A model generated the notes under the pieces. The model searched no databases. It worked only from the letters and a program-made list of their open reading frames with translations, and was not told where the DNA came from. From NCBI GenBank assembly GCA_040905145.1, contig JBBDSC010000154.1, forward strand, positions 1-28,394: a stretch of 28,394 nucleotides of DNA, written 5' to 3'. The position numbers and the translations under genes were made by a program. The DNA is from DATGMS01 sp040905145. Lineage in GTDB: Bacteria > Bacteroidota > Bacteroidia > Cytophagales > Cyclobacteriaceae. This document shows, in pieces, positions 8,355 through 17,673 of this stretch. Every line of letters starts with the position of its first letter. Position 1 is the first letter of the stretch.

Positions 8355-8695
8355 AAATGAGTTTGTTTTTCATAAAATGTCTAAATTGGGTCTCTTATGT
8401 TATTTTATGGAAGCCTTAAACTTAGTCAAATTTTTTTCTTATCCCTAAAGAAGAACTTTTTTATAAAAAAAGGAAAACTCAATAATATAAAACATCATTT
8501 ACGTACCGAAATACCGGAGCGACCCCACCTGTACAGAGGGATGAAGGACATGTTCCAATCAAAGCTTTGGTATGGCAATTCCTTACTATCTTTCACCCAA
8601 ACAACAACAATTCCGCAAAAGCATTGAAACTTTAAAAAGTTGCCCCTATCTTTATTTTTATTCTTAAAATTTCCATCCAAACTATTTAAGCCAAA
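8355..8695. other. Divergent intergenic region
   Basis: This AT-rich region lies between the susC start and the oxidoreductase start. I see no supported gene. It holds a 20-bp sequence (8470-8489) repeated exactly at 9951-9970. A possible plus-strand promoter consists of TTG at 8624-8626, 21 bases, then TATCTTTA at 8648-8655, one mismatch from TAnnTTTG, about 40 bases before the ATG at 8696. Confidence 0.4.
8470..8489. repeat. 20-bp direct repeat, copy 1
   Basis: AAGGAAAACTCAATAATATA is identical to 9951-9970, 1481 bases downstream. The flanks differ. Copy 2 ends 7 bases before the chosen ATG of the DinB-family gene, whereas copy 1 lies over 200 bases from the next start codon. Confidence 0.8.
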
Positions 8696-9841
8696 ATGAA
8701 GAAAGTTAAAGTTGCGGTTGTCGGCACAGGATTTATTGGCCCGGCACATATTGAGGCCCTAAGAAGGCTTCCAAATATCGAGGTAGTGGCACTTTGTGAA
8801 GCTACTTTGGAATTGGCCCGGGAAAAAGCCAAACTTTTAGGCATAGAAAGAGCCTTTATTTTTGAAGATTTGTTGAAGGAGGAAGATATAGAGGTGATTC
8901 ATATTTGTACGCCGAATTTTTTACATTATTCCCAGTCTAAAGCCGCCTTATTGGCCGGAAAGCATGTGATCTGTGAGAAACCATTGGCCACTAAGATCGA
9001 AGAAGCCGAAGATTTAGTGGCTTTGGCCAAGGAAAAGGGATTAGTTAATGCCATACATTTTAATCTCCGTTACTATCCTATGGTACGGCAAATGAAAACT
9101 ATGCGGGAAGAAGGGGAGCTGGGTGAAATCTATTCCATCATGGGGTCTTACCTTCAGGATTGGCTGTTTTTGCAGACGGATTACAACTGGAGGCTTGAAC
9201 CGGATAAATCAGGAGACTCGCGGGCCATTGCCGATGTGGGTTCCCACCTATTGGACCTGACCGAATTTGTAACCGGACTGAAAGTCACTGAAGTGATGGC
9301 AGATTTTACCACCATTCACAAAACCAGGTTGAAACCATTAAGACCCATAGAAACATATTCAGGCAGGCTATTGGAGGACTCTGATTATCAGGAAGTTGAA
9401 ATTAATACAGAAGACCATGCATCAGTACTTCTGAGATTTGATAATGGCAAAAAGGGCTCTATAACGGTCAGCCAAGTTGCTGCCGGTAGAAAAAACCGGT
9501 TAAACATTGAAATTTCAGGTTCCAAATCAAATTTTGAATGGTGTTCGGAAAAACCCAATGAGATGTGGATTGGAAGAAGGGAGACCCCCAATCAGCAACT
9601 GATGAAAGATCCTGCCTTATTTACTCCTGAGGCGGCCGGCTTAATTAGCTTTCCGGGGGGGCATAATGAAGGGTTTCCCGATACTTCAAAGCAAATGTTC
9701 AAAGAAGTGTATGCGGCCATTCGTGAAGGAAAGCAACCCGAAAACCCCACTTTCCCCACCTTTGCTGATGGTTTAAGGGAATTGATCATTTGTGAAAGGA
9801 TCATTGAAAGTCACCGCAGCCAGGCCTGGGTAAAAATATAA
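8696..9841 (+). CDS. Gfo/Idh/MocA-family NAD(P)-dependent oxidoreductase
   Basis: The 381-aa protein has the usual family length. The N-terminal Rossmann fold shows KVAVVGTGFIG (residues 5-15), the nucleotide-binding glycine motif, and CEKPLA with EKP at 94-96, the family-specific cofactor and substrate site. The C-terminal domain contains DVGSHLLDL (Asp180, His184), the usual position of the catalytic His. Members act on sugars or inositols and their derivatives. The exact substrate cannot be read from the sequence. There is no signal peptide, so it is probably cytoplasmic. It ends just before a strong terminator at 9849-9896, so it is probably a single-gene transcript. Its neighbour is a SusC/SusD locus, which may point to carbohydrate catabolism, but that locus is broken and divergently oriented. 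Confidence 0.92.
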   Translation: MKKVKVAVVGTGFIGPAHIEALRRLPNIEVVALCEATLELAREKAKLLGIERAFIFEDLLKEEDIEVIHICTPNFLHYSQSKAALLAGKHVICEKPLATKIEEAEDLVALAKEKGLVNAIHFNLRYYPMVRQMKTMREEGELGEIYSIMGSYLQDWLFLQTDYNWRLEPDKSGDSRAIADVGSHLLDLTEFVTGLKVTEVMADFTTIHKTRLKPLRPIETYSGRLLEDSDYQEVEINTEDHASVLLRFDNGKKGSITVSQVAAGRKNRLNIEISGSKSNFEWCSEKPNEMWIGRRETPNQQLMKDPALFTPEAAGLISFPGGHNEGFPDTSKQMFKEVYAAIREGKQPENPTFPTFADGLRELIICERIIESHRSQAWVKI

Positions 9842-9848
9842 TAGCATC

Positions 9849-9896
9849 CCGCAGTCTTTTGTTTTTCAATAGAACCAAAGACTGCGGTTGTTTTTT
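9849..9896 (+). terminator. Rho-independent terminator
   Basis: CCGCAGTCTTT (9849-9859) pairs perfectly with AAAGACTGCGG (9877-9887), and TTGTTTTTT follows. It directly follows the oxidoreductase stop codon at 9841. Confidence 0.9.
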
Positions 9897-9950
9897 CCTA
9901 AATCCTTTCAAAAAGCTTCAAAGACATGGTCTTTGGGTCCGATGGTAAAT

Positions 9951-9970
9951 AAGGAAAACTCAATAATATA
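9951..9970. repeat. 20-bp direct repeat, copy 2
   Basis: Identical to 8470-8489. It ends 7 bases before ATG 9978. If translation instead starts at ATG 9942, it would lie inside the reading frame. A 7-bp hairpin (CAAAGAC-ATG-GTCTTTG, 9919-9935) lies just upstream. Confidence 0.8.
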
Positions 9971-9977
9971 CGAAGAT

Positions 9978-10451
9978 ATGAACAAACCGGGAGATTATTT
10001 TAGACAACAGTTGGTGAATCAAATCCCGGGAGGCAATGCTTTTATTAAAATCGAACAGGTAATGGAAATGGTGGAATTTGACCAGTTGGGAAGACAATTT
10101 CCAGGCTTGCCCTACTCCTATTGGCAGCAGTTTGAGCATCTACGGATCACCCAGCGGGATATTCTTGAATTTTCCACCAATGCAGATTACGAGGCTTTGG
10201 ACTGGCCAAAGGATTATTGGCCTGAAAATCCCGCTCCCTCCTCCCTGAAGAAGTGGGAAACTGCAAAGGAAATGTTTCTTGAAGACAGGAAAGCTTTTTT
10301 GGCCCTGATTTTGGATAAAAATAATAACTTGTTCCAGCCTTTTATTCATGGAAACGGTCAGACCCTCTTCAGGGAAGCCCTGTTAATCTTGGAACATAAT
10401 GCATATCACACGGGACAATTATTGATCCTGGTAAGGCTATTAAGGAAATAA
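9978..10451 (+). CDS. DinB-family protein
   Basis: From ATG 9978 the product is 157 aa, the normal size of a DinB-superfamily four-helix protein. The three metal-ligand His residues fit the family pattern: His54 in WQQFEHLRITQRDIL, and His140 and His144 in LEHNAYHTGQLLILVRLL. DinB-like proteins bind a divalent metal, and some act as thiol-dependent transferases; no substrate can be inferred. An in-frame upstream ATG at 9942 would add 12 residues, and the frame is open back to 9888, inside the tail of the upstream terminator. The 9978 start is preferred because it leaves the 20-bp repeat and a hairpin in the leader. No signal peptide is seen. Confidence 0.85.
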   Translation: MNKPGDYFRQQLVNQIPGGNAFIKIEQVMEMVEFDQLGRQFPGLPYSYWQQFEHLRITQRDILEFSTNADYEALDWPKDYWPENPAPSSLKKWETAKEMFLEDRKAFLALILDKNNNLFQPFIHGNGQTLFREALLILEHNAYHTGQLLILVRLLRK

Positions 10452-10531
10452 TCAAGAAAGGAAATAAAATATAGTAAAATTTTAATGAATATATTTATAT
10501 TTATCCATCTTTAACCAAAATAACAACCATC

Positions 10532-11041
10532 ATGAGAAACAACACATTGCAAAAATCCAGCTTATTTGGCATATGTATGATGCTATTCACCTTTATCGCA
10601 TGTGCCCAAGAAAAAGCCAGTCCCGCAAAAACGGCGGAAGGAACAGTAAACGGCGCCGAGATTACTATTCATTACAGCAGCCCTGCGGTGCAAGGAAGGA
10701 CCATCTGGGGAGATTTGGTGCCTTATGACAAAGTATGGCGTGCCGGTGCCAATGAGGCGACCATTTTTGAAACCAGTGAGGATATTAAAGTGGAAGGCCA
10801 GGATTTACCAGCCGGGAAATACAGCTTTTTTATTATTCCAGGCGAAGAGGAAAGCACCTTTATCTTTAATAGTGAAACGGGTCAATGGGGTACTGAATAT
10901 GACGAAAGCAAAGATGTAGTCAGGATACCTGTCCAATCCTTGGAAAATACGAGTACGGAAGAGCGTTTAGTTTATGAAATAACCTCTGATGGATTTGAGA
11001 TAAGATGGGACGACGGCTTAGCAAGAGCTAAGATCGAGTAG
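10532..11041 (+). CDS. DUF2911 putative lipoprotein
   Basis: The 169-aa protein has a positively charged start, a hydrophobic segment and a Cys at residue 24 (FTFIACAQ), so it is probably a lipoprotein, although Phe at -3 is not ideal. The mature region is a clear DUF2911 domain: ITIHYSSPAVQGRTIWGDLV, PYDKVWRAGANEAT, and LPAGKYSFFIIPGEEESTF. DUF2911 proteins are common in Bacteroidota and have no established function that I know of. The upstream leader is very AT-rich with TATATTTA-like boxes near 10490-10500. A strong terminator follows at 11113-11141, so it is likely a single-gene unit. Confidence 0.9.
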   Translation: MRNNTLQKSSLFGICMMLFTFIACAQEKASPAKTAEGTVNGAEITIHYSSPAVQGRTIWGDLVPYDKVWRAGANEATIFETSEDIKVEGQDLPAGKYSFFIIPGEEESTFIFNSETGQWGTEYDESKDVVRIPVQSLENTSTEERLVYEITSDGFEIRWDDGLARAKIE

Positions 11042-11453
11042 CAATCATACAGCTAATGATTTAATAGGACCGTTGAAAAATAGTCATATACCAATGAAGG
11101 TATAAGCAATTCAAAAAGCCCAAAGTTCTTTTGGGCTTTTTGCTGTCTGGTCCCCCAGGTTTTCGTAACACAATAGAAAAAATTGAAAGAATAATAGTAC
11201 ACAGGTTCTAATAGACACCTCTAAATTATCCCATTTTGTTAGCTGTTTTCCTTTTTTTATACTATATTTACAGATATTAATTCAAGGTGCCCTCTGGAAA
11301 ACCATTTCACTTAATCCCCTGAAATTCTACTTATTTTTAGAATACTTAATTATGGCCTGGTTTCAATCCCCATGCTTATTAATTGCTTCAATATTTAGAT
11401 ACAAAAGTTTGGAGCTTTGGGAACCTTTATTATGTACAATCATAACTAAAAAT
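11042..11453. other. Intergenic region
   Basis: No supported gene is present. It contains the terminator at 11113-11141. An AT-rich stretch with TTTG at 11235-11238 and TATATTTA at 11263-11270 is spaced too widely (24 bases) to be a good promoter for the gene at 11454. Confidence 0.4.
11113..11141 (+). terminator. Rho-independent terminator
   Basis: AAAAAGCCCAAA (11113-11124) pairs with TTTGGGCTTTTT after a short GTTCT loop. The hairpin ends in a T run and follows the DUF2911 gene. Confidence 0.88.
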
Positions 11454-11708
11454 ATGGGAAGATCAAACAACAGCTTTATTAAAAAACAAAAAGCCGATAG
11501 AAGAGTAAAGCGTAAAAAAGAAAAAATGGAGGAAAGGCTGGAGAGAAAAGAGCAAACTTCAAGCGGTAAACTGGAAGATATGATTGCTTACATAGATGAA
11601 TTTGGCAATATATCCGACACGCCTCCGGAAGAGCCGGTTCCGGCAAAGAAAAACAAGGACAGTAAAGAAAGCAAAGAGCCCCACAATCCGACGGGAAATC
11701 AGAATTAA
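11454..11708 (+). CDS. Small conserved charged protein (84 aa)
   Basis: Start ATG 11454 gives MGRSNNSFIKKQKADRRVKR, a very basic helical N-terminal half. A short conserved core, LEDMIAYIDEFGNISDTPPE, and a Lys/Glu/Pro-rich tail follow. The pattern MGRSxxxFxKK...MIAYxDExGNIxxTPP is one I associate with a small Bacteroidota protein often found near cold-shock protein genes, but no cold-shock gene is seen here. The frame extends upstream to 11352, but those 34 residues look non-coding. Function is unknown; its charge suggests nucleic-acid or ribosome association, which is inference only. Confidence 0.8.
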   Translation: MGRSNNSFIKKQKADRRVKRKKEKMEERLERKEQTSSGKLEDMIAYIDEFGNISDTPPEEPVPAKKNKDSKESKEPHNPTGNQN

Positions 11709-11919
11709 TTTTTTATGCTCTAAATGTTTAGGGCTATATTGACCTGTTTGGATGGCCCCTAATTTATAAACACTCCATGTCGGGGAGTAAGAATTGCATG
11801 GAATCATCCAAAATTATACGCAACCTACTTTAATTGCCCTGGAAGTATTTCACTTTATTTTTACCGCCTCCCTGTTAAGAATGGATTTGCATCTGAATAG
11901 ATGCCAATGGTTGTTTTGA

Positions 11920-11999
11920 TTACTTCATGACTCTCTTTCCGCTGTATTCTTCCCCCTCTCCGGTCCTCATGAAGTAAATGGAGTGGGGGAAAATACAGC
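11920..11999. repeat. Two interleaved inverted repeats (pseudoknot-like order)
   Basis: Arm A1 TTACTTCATGA (11920-11930) is an exact inverted match of A2 TCATGAAGTAA (11967-11977). Arm B1 (11941-11961, GCTGTATT...CCCCCTCTCC) pairs with B2 (11980-11999, GGAGTGGGGGA...ATACAGC) over about 19 bp with one bulge and one mismatch. The order is A1-B1-A2-B2, and A2 lies in the loop of B. The two stems must form a pseudoknot or exclude each other. The hairpin has no T run after B2, so it is not a standard terminator. Confidence 0.75.
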
Positions 12000-12041
12000 T
12001 TAAATTTACTTGAAAAGTTTATATTTTAAGAAGTATTGGTA

Positions 12042-12049
12042 TATTTTTG
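12042..12049 (+). promoter_or_regulatory. Putative Bacteroidota -7 promoter box
   Basis: TATTTTTG matches TAnnTTTG exactly and lies 50 bases before the sensor kinase ATG at 12099. The upstream -33 region has only GTTT near 12017-12020. Confidence 0.45.
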
Positions 12050-12098
12050 TTAAATTAAAAATAGAATTTTCTATTTGATATGGAATAATTTAAGCTTT

Positions 12099-15000
12099 AT
12101 GATGGTAAGTAACTCAATTCCTGACAATGAACAGGAGAGGCTAAAAGCCTTACAGGAATATACTCTTTTAGATACACTTGATGAGAAGGAATTTGATCGG
12201 TTCACCCGGTTGGCTTCTATTATTTGCCAATGTCCCATTGCGCTTATCAGCTTAATTGATGATAAAAGGCAATGGTTTAAATCAAGGGTTGGAGTTGAAG
12301 TGACAGAAACACCCAGGGAAATAGCAATTTGTAGGTATTCCATTTTAGGAATGGAAATACTGGAAGTAGAAGATGTCTCCAAGGATTTGCGCTTTAAAGA
12401 TGATATTATAGTCAATGAAGGTGAAGATTTACTTTTCTATGCCGGTAAGCCCCTAATTGACCCCAATGGATTTGCCCTGGGCACTCTTTGTGTCCTGGAC
12501 ACCAAACCTAAGAAGTTATCCATGGAGCAGAAAGAAGCCCTGAAGATCCTAGGGGATCAGGTGATGGCACTTATTGTTGAAAGAAGCAAAAAACCGGTGT
12601 ATCGGTATTTTGAAAATGCCTTCCGCCTTTCTGATGAACTTATTTGTATAATCGGACCCGATGGCATTCTTAAAAAAATCAATCCGGCATTTATTAAAAT
12701 ATTGGGTTATGACGAACAGTTTCTTTTATCTACCTCCATTTTTGACTTATTACCTCCTGAAGATTTAGCTGTTGCCCGGGAAAGATTTAAAAAAATCACG
12801 AAGGGAAAGCAAAACATAAAATTCACCCAGTGCTTAAATGCCAAAAATGGGGAATGCATATATTTGGCATGGGAAACAACCCTTGAGCCCATGACCGGTA
12901 ATATTTTTGCTATTGGTAGGAATGTCACCAAGGAACGGGAGAAAGAAAAGCTTCTTAAATTAAGTGAAAAAAAATTCAGGTCATTTTTTGAGAATAGCCA
13001 AGGTCTTATGTTTACCCATGATCTGGAAGGAAAACTTTTGAGTATTAACGCATTCGGTGCTAAATTATTGGGCTTTTCCTCCAAGAAAATGATTGGGATA
13101 AACCTATCTCAATTTATTCCAAATAATTTTCATCCGGATATTTCCACCTATCTGAAAGAAATAAAAAGTAAGGGCAAGGCAAAAGGTTTATTCACTACGG
13201 TCCAAAAGAATGGTCAGGACAAAAAGGTTTGGTTATTCAATAATTCGCTTGAAAGAGATTTAGAGGGAAATGAGTATGTTATTGGCAATTCCATTGATAT
13301 CACCGAAAGACTCAAGCTGGAAAGGGACGTTCAAGGCACAAAAGAACTTTTGCATCAGACGAATCAAATGGCCCGCATTGGGGGCTGGAAACTGGATCTT
13401 GTTAAAGATGAAATTACCTGGACGGATGTTACCCGGTCGATCCACGAGGTAGATGAAGATTTTATCCCCTATAAGAAAGCAACAGAAGCTTTTTTTAAAG
13501 AAGGTTACTATAGAAATAAGATCAGAAAAACATTTGAAAATGCCATTATAAACGGAGAAGCTTGGAATGAAAAATTCAAGATCATTACCGGAAAAGGAAG
13601 GGAAATATGGGTAAGGGTAATAGGGAAACCAGTTTTTGAAGATAATCAATGCATCCAAGTACATGGAACTTTTCATGATATTGACAATCAAACGAAAAAT
13701 GAACAGGAACTGAAGCGGAAGGAACAAATGCTGTTTGCCATATCCAAAGCAACGGATGAGCTGCTATCCAATAATGATCTTTATGATGCTACCTCCAAAT
13801 CTTTGAAATTGATTGGAAAAGCGGTTGCTACGGACAGAATATATTTTTTCGAAAACGGGGCCGATGAGGCCAATAATCCAGTGACTCCGTTAAGATATGA
13901 AGGAAAAGGTGGTATGGAACCAAAGATCAATCATCCGGATTTACAAAATATTCCCTTTGGCGTGTTGGAAGATTTTATTCCGATCCTTAAACAAAAGAAA
14001 ACAGTCCATATCGTTGCCTCTCAAATTGCCGGCAGGCTCTGACATTAGGAATCTACTGGAGGAACAAAAAATTAAATCTACTCTTATTATTCCGATTTCC
14101 AATAATGATGATTTTTGGGGGTATATACGATTTGATGATTATAAAGCAGAAAGGAAATGGTCAGAAGCTGAGATATCTTTATTGAAAAGCTTCTCCAATA
14201 GCGTTTCCAATGCTATAGACCGGAGTTACTTGGAAAAGAATCTCATTAAAGCTAAAGAACAAGCAGAATCTGCCAGTAAAGCAAAGTCCGAATTCCTGGC
14301 GAACATGAGTCATGAAATCCGTACTCCTTTAAATGGCGTGATCGGTTTTACGGACCTCGTTTTAAAAACAGGTTTAAGTAAAATACAGCAACAATATTTA
14401 AAAATTGTCAATCATCAGCCAATGCACTTTTGAATATTATCAATGATATATTGGATTTTTCCAAAATAGAAGCAGGAAAGCTGGAATTGGATATTGACAA
14501 ATGCGATATCTATGAACTGGTCAGTCAAACTGTGGATATAGTGAGCTTCGGGGCTCATAATAAGGGCTTGGAAATGCTGTTGAATATTACTCAGGATCTT
14601 CCAAGGTTTTTATACGTTGATGAAATCCGGATTAAACAAATTTTGATCAACCTTTTGGGGAATGCGATAAAATTTACCCACCAGGGGGAAATTGAATTAA
14701 AAATCTCTCAATTAAGCTGCTCCAGAGAAGGCCACTCCACCTACAGGTTTGAAGTACGGGACACTGGAATAGGTATTGCGGAAAACAAACAAACTAAAAT
14801 TTTTGAGGCTTTTTCCCAGGAAGATGGATCCATTACCAAAAAGCATGGGGGCACAGGTTTGGGCCTCTCGATTTCCAATAAGTTGCTGGCCCTAATGGGA
14901 AGTCACTTGGAATTGATAAGCCTACCGGGAAAAGGAAGCACTTTCTTTTTTGACCTGCCTCTTCGAAGCGAGGATGAAGAAGCCATTAACTCCCTGAATT

Positions 15001-16208
15001 TTGGGTTAATAAAAAAAGTTTTGGTTGTAGATGATAATGACCATAGTAGATCCATTATAATGGATATGTTGTCTTGCGAACATAGGGAAGTTCATGAAGC
15101 TAATAATGGTTATGAAGCCCTTCTGCAAATTGGCGCGAACAGGGATTATGATGTTACACTCGTGGATTATCAAATGCCCTACATGAACGGGTTGGAAACC
15201 ATAAAGAAAATTAAGAAAGTCTTTAACCCAATGGATGAAAATTCTTTTATATTAATGCATAACGCTTCAGATCATGAGCTGATATTAGAAGCTTGTGAAG
15301 AATTGGACATAAAACACCATCTGGTAAAGCCTATAAAATTAGATGATTTGTTCCATGCATTTTCGCACATACGCGAAGAAATAAACCCTAAAAAGAAGCC
15401 AACGGAGCAGGCCGGGGATAAATTAGATCCGGGCAGTTATAAAGTGCTAATTGCAGAGGATAATCCCACCAATATGTTGTTGGCCAGAATAATCATTGAA
15501 AGGATCGCTCCCAATGTGGTTATCATAGAAGCTTATAATGGATTGGAGGCCTTACACTACTGCCAAAAAGAAAGCCCCAGCATTGCATTTATGGATATCC
15601 AGATGCCAGTAATGAATGGCTTTGAGGCAGCAAAAAAAATTTTAAAGCTGCCCCATTGCGCCAACGTCCCCATTATCGCCCTATCAGCGGGGAATGTCAA
15701 AGGGGAAAGGGAAAAATCATTGAAGGCGGGAATGGTGGATTTTATACCCAAGCCGATTGTAGAGGATACGTTTAAGATGGCGTTAGACAAATGGGTTGAC
15801 AAAAATAAAATTTTACCATCTCTCGGTTACCAAGAACCTTCCGTTCAAGAATTTGAAGATAGAACTTTAGAGCATTTAAATGTGGGGAAAATCAAAGAAT
15901 ATTTAGGAGATGATCCAATAGTGATCAAGGAAATACTCCACTTAACTTTGGTAGAGCTAAATGAAACCTCTTTAAGATTTAACTCTTTCTTAAGCCAAAA
16001 AAATATTAAAGGGTTAAAGGAAGCTGGACATAAATTAAAAGGTTCCTCTATGATTGCAGGACTGAACAAGTTGGTGGAAATATCCCGTTCATTTGAAGAT
16101 CTTGAAAAATTTGAAAAGGATAAAGTAAGTGCTCTTATGGACGATTTGTTGGAAGAAAAGGATCTTGTCATTGGCCTTATCCATGAATATTTGGGTCGAA
16201 ATTCCTAA
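12099..16208 (+). pseudogene. Hybrid sensor histidine kinase with two compensating frameshifts
   Basis: This is one large hybrid kinase of about 1370 aa read in three pieces. Domains in order by bases: GAF ~12150-12590; PAS ~12600-12940, ~12960-13320 and ~13330-13700; GAF ~13720-14220; HisKA with FLANMSHEIRTPLNGVIGF (phosphorylated His codon 14311-14313); HATPase with DTGIGI and GGTGLGLSI; REC1 (Asp codon 15165-15167, VTLVDYQMP); REC2 (Asp codon 15594-15596, AFMDIQMP); Hpt with His codon 16029-16031 (EAGHKLKGSS). All phosphorelay residues are present. A one-base insertion near 14005-14035 leads to TGA at 14040. A one-base deletion near 14412 (KIVNHQPMHF instead of NxSANALLNIIND) restores the original frame. 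No TM segment is seen, so sensing is probably cytoplasmic. Start ATG 12099; a TTG at 12075 is unlikely. The near-perfect remainder suggests sequencing error or a very recent mutation. Confidence 0.88.
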
Positions 16209-16242
16209 CCCCTATCTCCTGGAATATCATCTTTGAAAGAAT

Positions 16243-16271
16243 CCTTTTCTCAATTAAAATAAGTGAAAAGG
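16243..16271. terminator. Weak hairpin between convergent genes
   Basis: CCTTTTC (16243-16249) pairs with GAAAAGG (16265-16271) around an AT-rich loop. It lies between the convergent kinase and decarboxylase genes. There is no long T run, so it is weak evidence for a terminator. Confidence 0.3.
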
Positions 16272-16327
16272 CCCATTCAGAGACCTCCTCTACGATATAA
16301 TCAGATTTATAATATCTGTTCTGTGTC

Positions 16328-17269
16328 TTATGTCTTTTTTAATATCTTATCAAAGTAGGTGATGGTCTTTTTTAAACCCTCCTCTAATTGAATTTTGGGG
16401 GCCCAACTCAATTCTCTCTTTGCCAGATCTATTACGGGTCTTCTTTGCAACGGATCATCAGTAGGCAGGGGTAAAAAGATCAATTTACTTTTAGATCCGG
16501 TTAAAGCAATGACATTTTCGGCTAATTCCAACATGGTGAATTCTACAGGGTTGCCTATATTCACTGGCCCTGTAAAAGAGCTGGGACTGTTCATAAGCTT
16601 GTACATACCGTTGATTAGGTCATCGACATAGCAAAAGCTTCTGGTCTGGGTCCCATCTCCAAAAATTGTTATATCTTCACCTTTCAAAGCCTGGACAATA
16701 AAGTTGCTGACCACCCTTCCATCATAAGGGTTCATTCTGGGTCCATACGTATTGAATATACGCATGACCTTGATATTTAATTGATGCTGTCTATGATAAT
16801 CAAAGAAAAGGGTTTCTGCGCACCTTTTCCCTTCATCATAGCAGGCCCTTGGGCCAATTACACTTACACTGCCTTTATAGGATTCAGGTTGGGGATGTAC
16901 TTCTGGATCACCATAGACTTCACTCGTACTGGCCTGGAGGATTTTGATTTTTAGCCGTTTTGCCAATCCCAACATGTTTATGGCACCAATCACACTTGTT
17001 TTTGTGGTCTGAACGGGATCAAGCTGATAATGAACAGGGCTTGCCGGACAGGCCAAATTATAAATTTCATCCACCTCTGCATACAAGGGAAAAGTAACGT
17101 CGTGACGCATAAATTCAAAATTTTTGTTGTCCAGGAGATGATGGACATTTTGCCTTCTGCCTGTAAACAAGTTATCCACACATAAAATCTCGTTTCCTTC
17201 CCCTAAAAGCTTGTCACAAAGGTGGCTGCCTAAAAAACCTGCCCCACCGGTAACTAGAATTCTTTTCAT
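16328..17269 (-). CDS. UDP-glucuronate decarboxylase (UDP-xylose synthase)
   Basis: The 313-aa short-chain dehydrogenase/epimerase-fold enzyme converts UDP-glucuronate to UDP-xylose using bound NAD. It shows the nucleotide motif VTGGAGFLGSHL (residues 6-17), ASTSEVYGDP with Thr115 and Glu117, and the catalytic GPRACYDEGKR with Tyr144 and Lys148 (YxxxK). The segments SPVHYQLDPVQTTKTSVIGA and MNPYDGRVVSNF are typical of UXS rather than dTDP-glucose dehydratases or UDP-glucose epimerases. It is cytoplasmic and probably supplies nucleotide sugar for polysaccharide or glycan synthesis. No glycosyltransferases are adjacent. It is convergent with the kinase and preceded by a 404-base gap. The start MKRILVTGG is clear. 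Confidence 0.92.
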   Translation of the reverse strand: MKRILVTGGAGFLGSHLCDKLLGEGNEILCVDNLFTGRRQNVHHLLDNKNFEFMRHDVTFPLYAEVDEIYNLACPASPVHYQLDPVQTTKTSVIGAINMLGLAKRLKIKILQASTSEVYGDPEVHPQPESYKGSVSVIGPRACYDEGKRCAETLFFDYHRQHQLNIKVMRIFNTYGPRMNPYDGRVVSNFIVQALKGEDITIFGDGTQTRSFCYVDDLINGMYKLMNSPSSFTGPVNIGNPVEFTMLELAENVIALTGSKSKLIFLPLPTDDPLQRRPVIDLAKRELSWAPKIQLEEGLKKTITYFDKILKKT

Positions 17270-17673
17270 AGTTTAACAATTAAATCTTTCCGATTATATA
17301 TTTAGCTCCAAAATACTAAGGTACATCTAATCTTGAACAAAAACTGCCCTACAGTTTTTATAAACTTGGGCAATATTTAATTTGAGATTATTCCAATAAA
17401 CCTTTTCTTTATCAAGCATTATGCATTTATATTATAAAGGCTGTTTATTATTGGAGAGGCGAATATAGTTCCTTTTGCTAAAAAATTAGACTCATTTTGT
17501 AAAACAATAGAATTATTGTAGAGCCTTTTTAGAGACAAAGAAATTTCCATGGCTATATCGAAATATTTGTTTTATATTTAGAAAAATAATGTAGTTAAAG
17601 CTTAACAGATTTCAAACTTATACGTTTGTATCTTTAGCTTTAACAAGCATTAAAACCATAAATTAAAACAGTC
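17270..17673. other. Intergenic region
   Basis: No supported gene is seen. It contains an orphan hairpin AAAAACTG-CCCTA-CAGTTTTT (17339-17359), a small inverted pair ACAATA/TATTGT (17503-17518), and a promoter box TACGTTTG at 17621-17628 for the small gene at 17674. Confidence 0.4.
17621..17628 (+). promoter_or_regulatory. Putative Bacteroidota -7 promoter box
   Basis: TACGTTTG matches TAnnTTTG exactly, 45 bases before ATG 17674. No clear -33 TTTG is seen at the expected spacing. Confidence 0.45.

Larger units (their letters stand above)
11709..12098. other. Intergenic region with interleaved inverted repeats and a promoter
   Basis: No gene is seen. The region contains two interleaved inverted repeats (11920-11999), described separately, and a -7 box TATTTTTG at 12042-12049 ahead of the sensor kinase. 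A short inverted pair TCCATG...CATGGA also lies near 11775-11803. Confidence 0.5.

Noticed and set aside
8397..8627. Open frame of 76 aa on the plus strand between susC and the oxidoreductase
   Set aside because: Composition is Lys/Phe-rich from AT-rich non-coding DNA, there is no start context or recognisable family, and it covers the repeat and likely promoter region.
11352..11453. N-terminal extension of the small charged protein
   Set aside because: The 34 extra residues look random, and the conserved-looking protein starts at MGRS (11454).
16304..16319. Inverted repeat CAGAT...ATCTG after the kinase
   Set aside because: Five-base arms in AT-rich DNA are expected by chance.
17339..17359. 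Perfect hairpin AAAAACTG/CAGTTTTT as a small-RNA terminator
   Set aside because: The stem is short and AT-rich and no promoter or transcript candidate sits at a suitable distance, so it is only mentioned.
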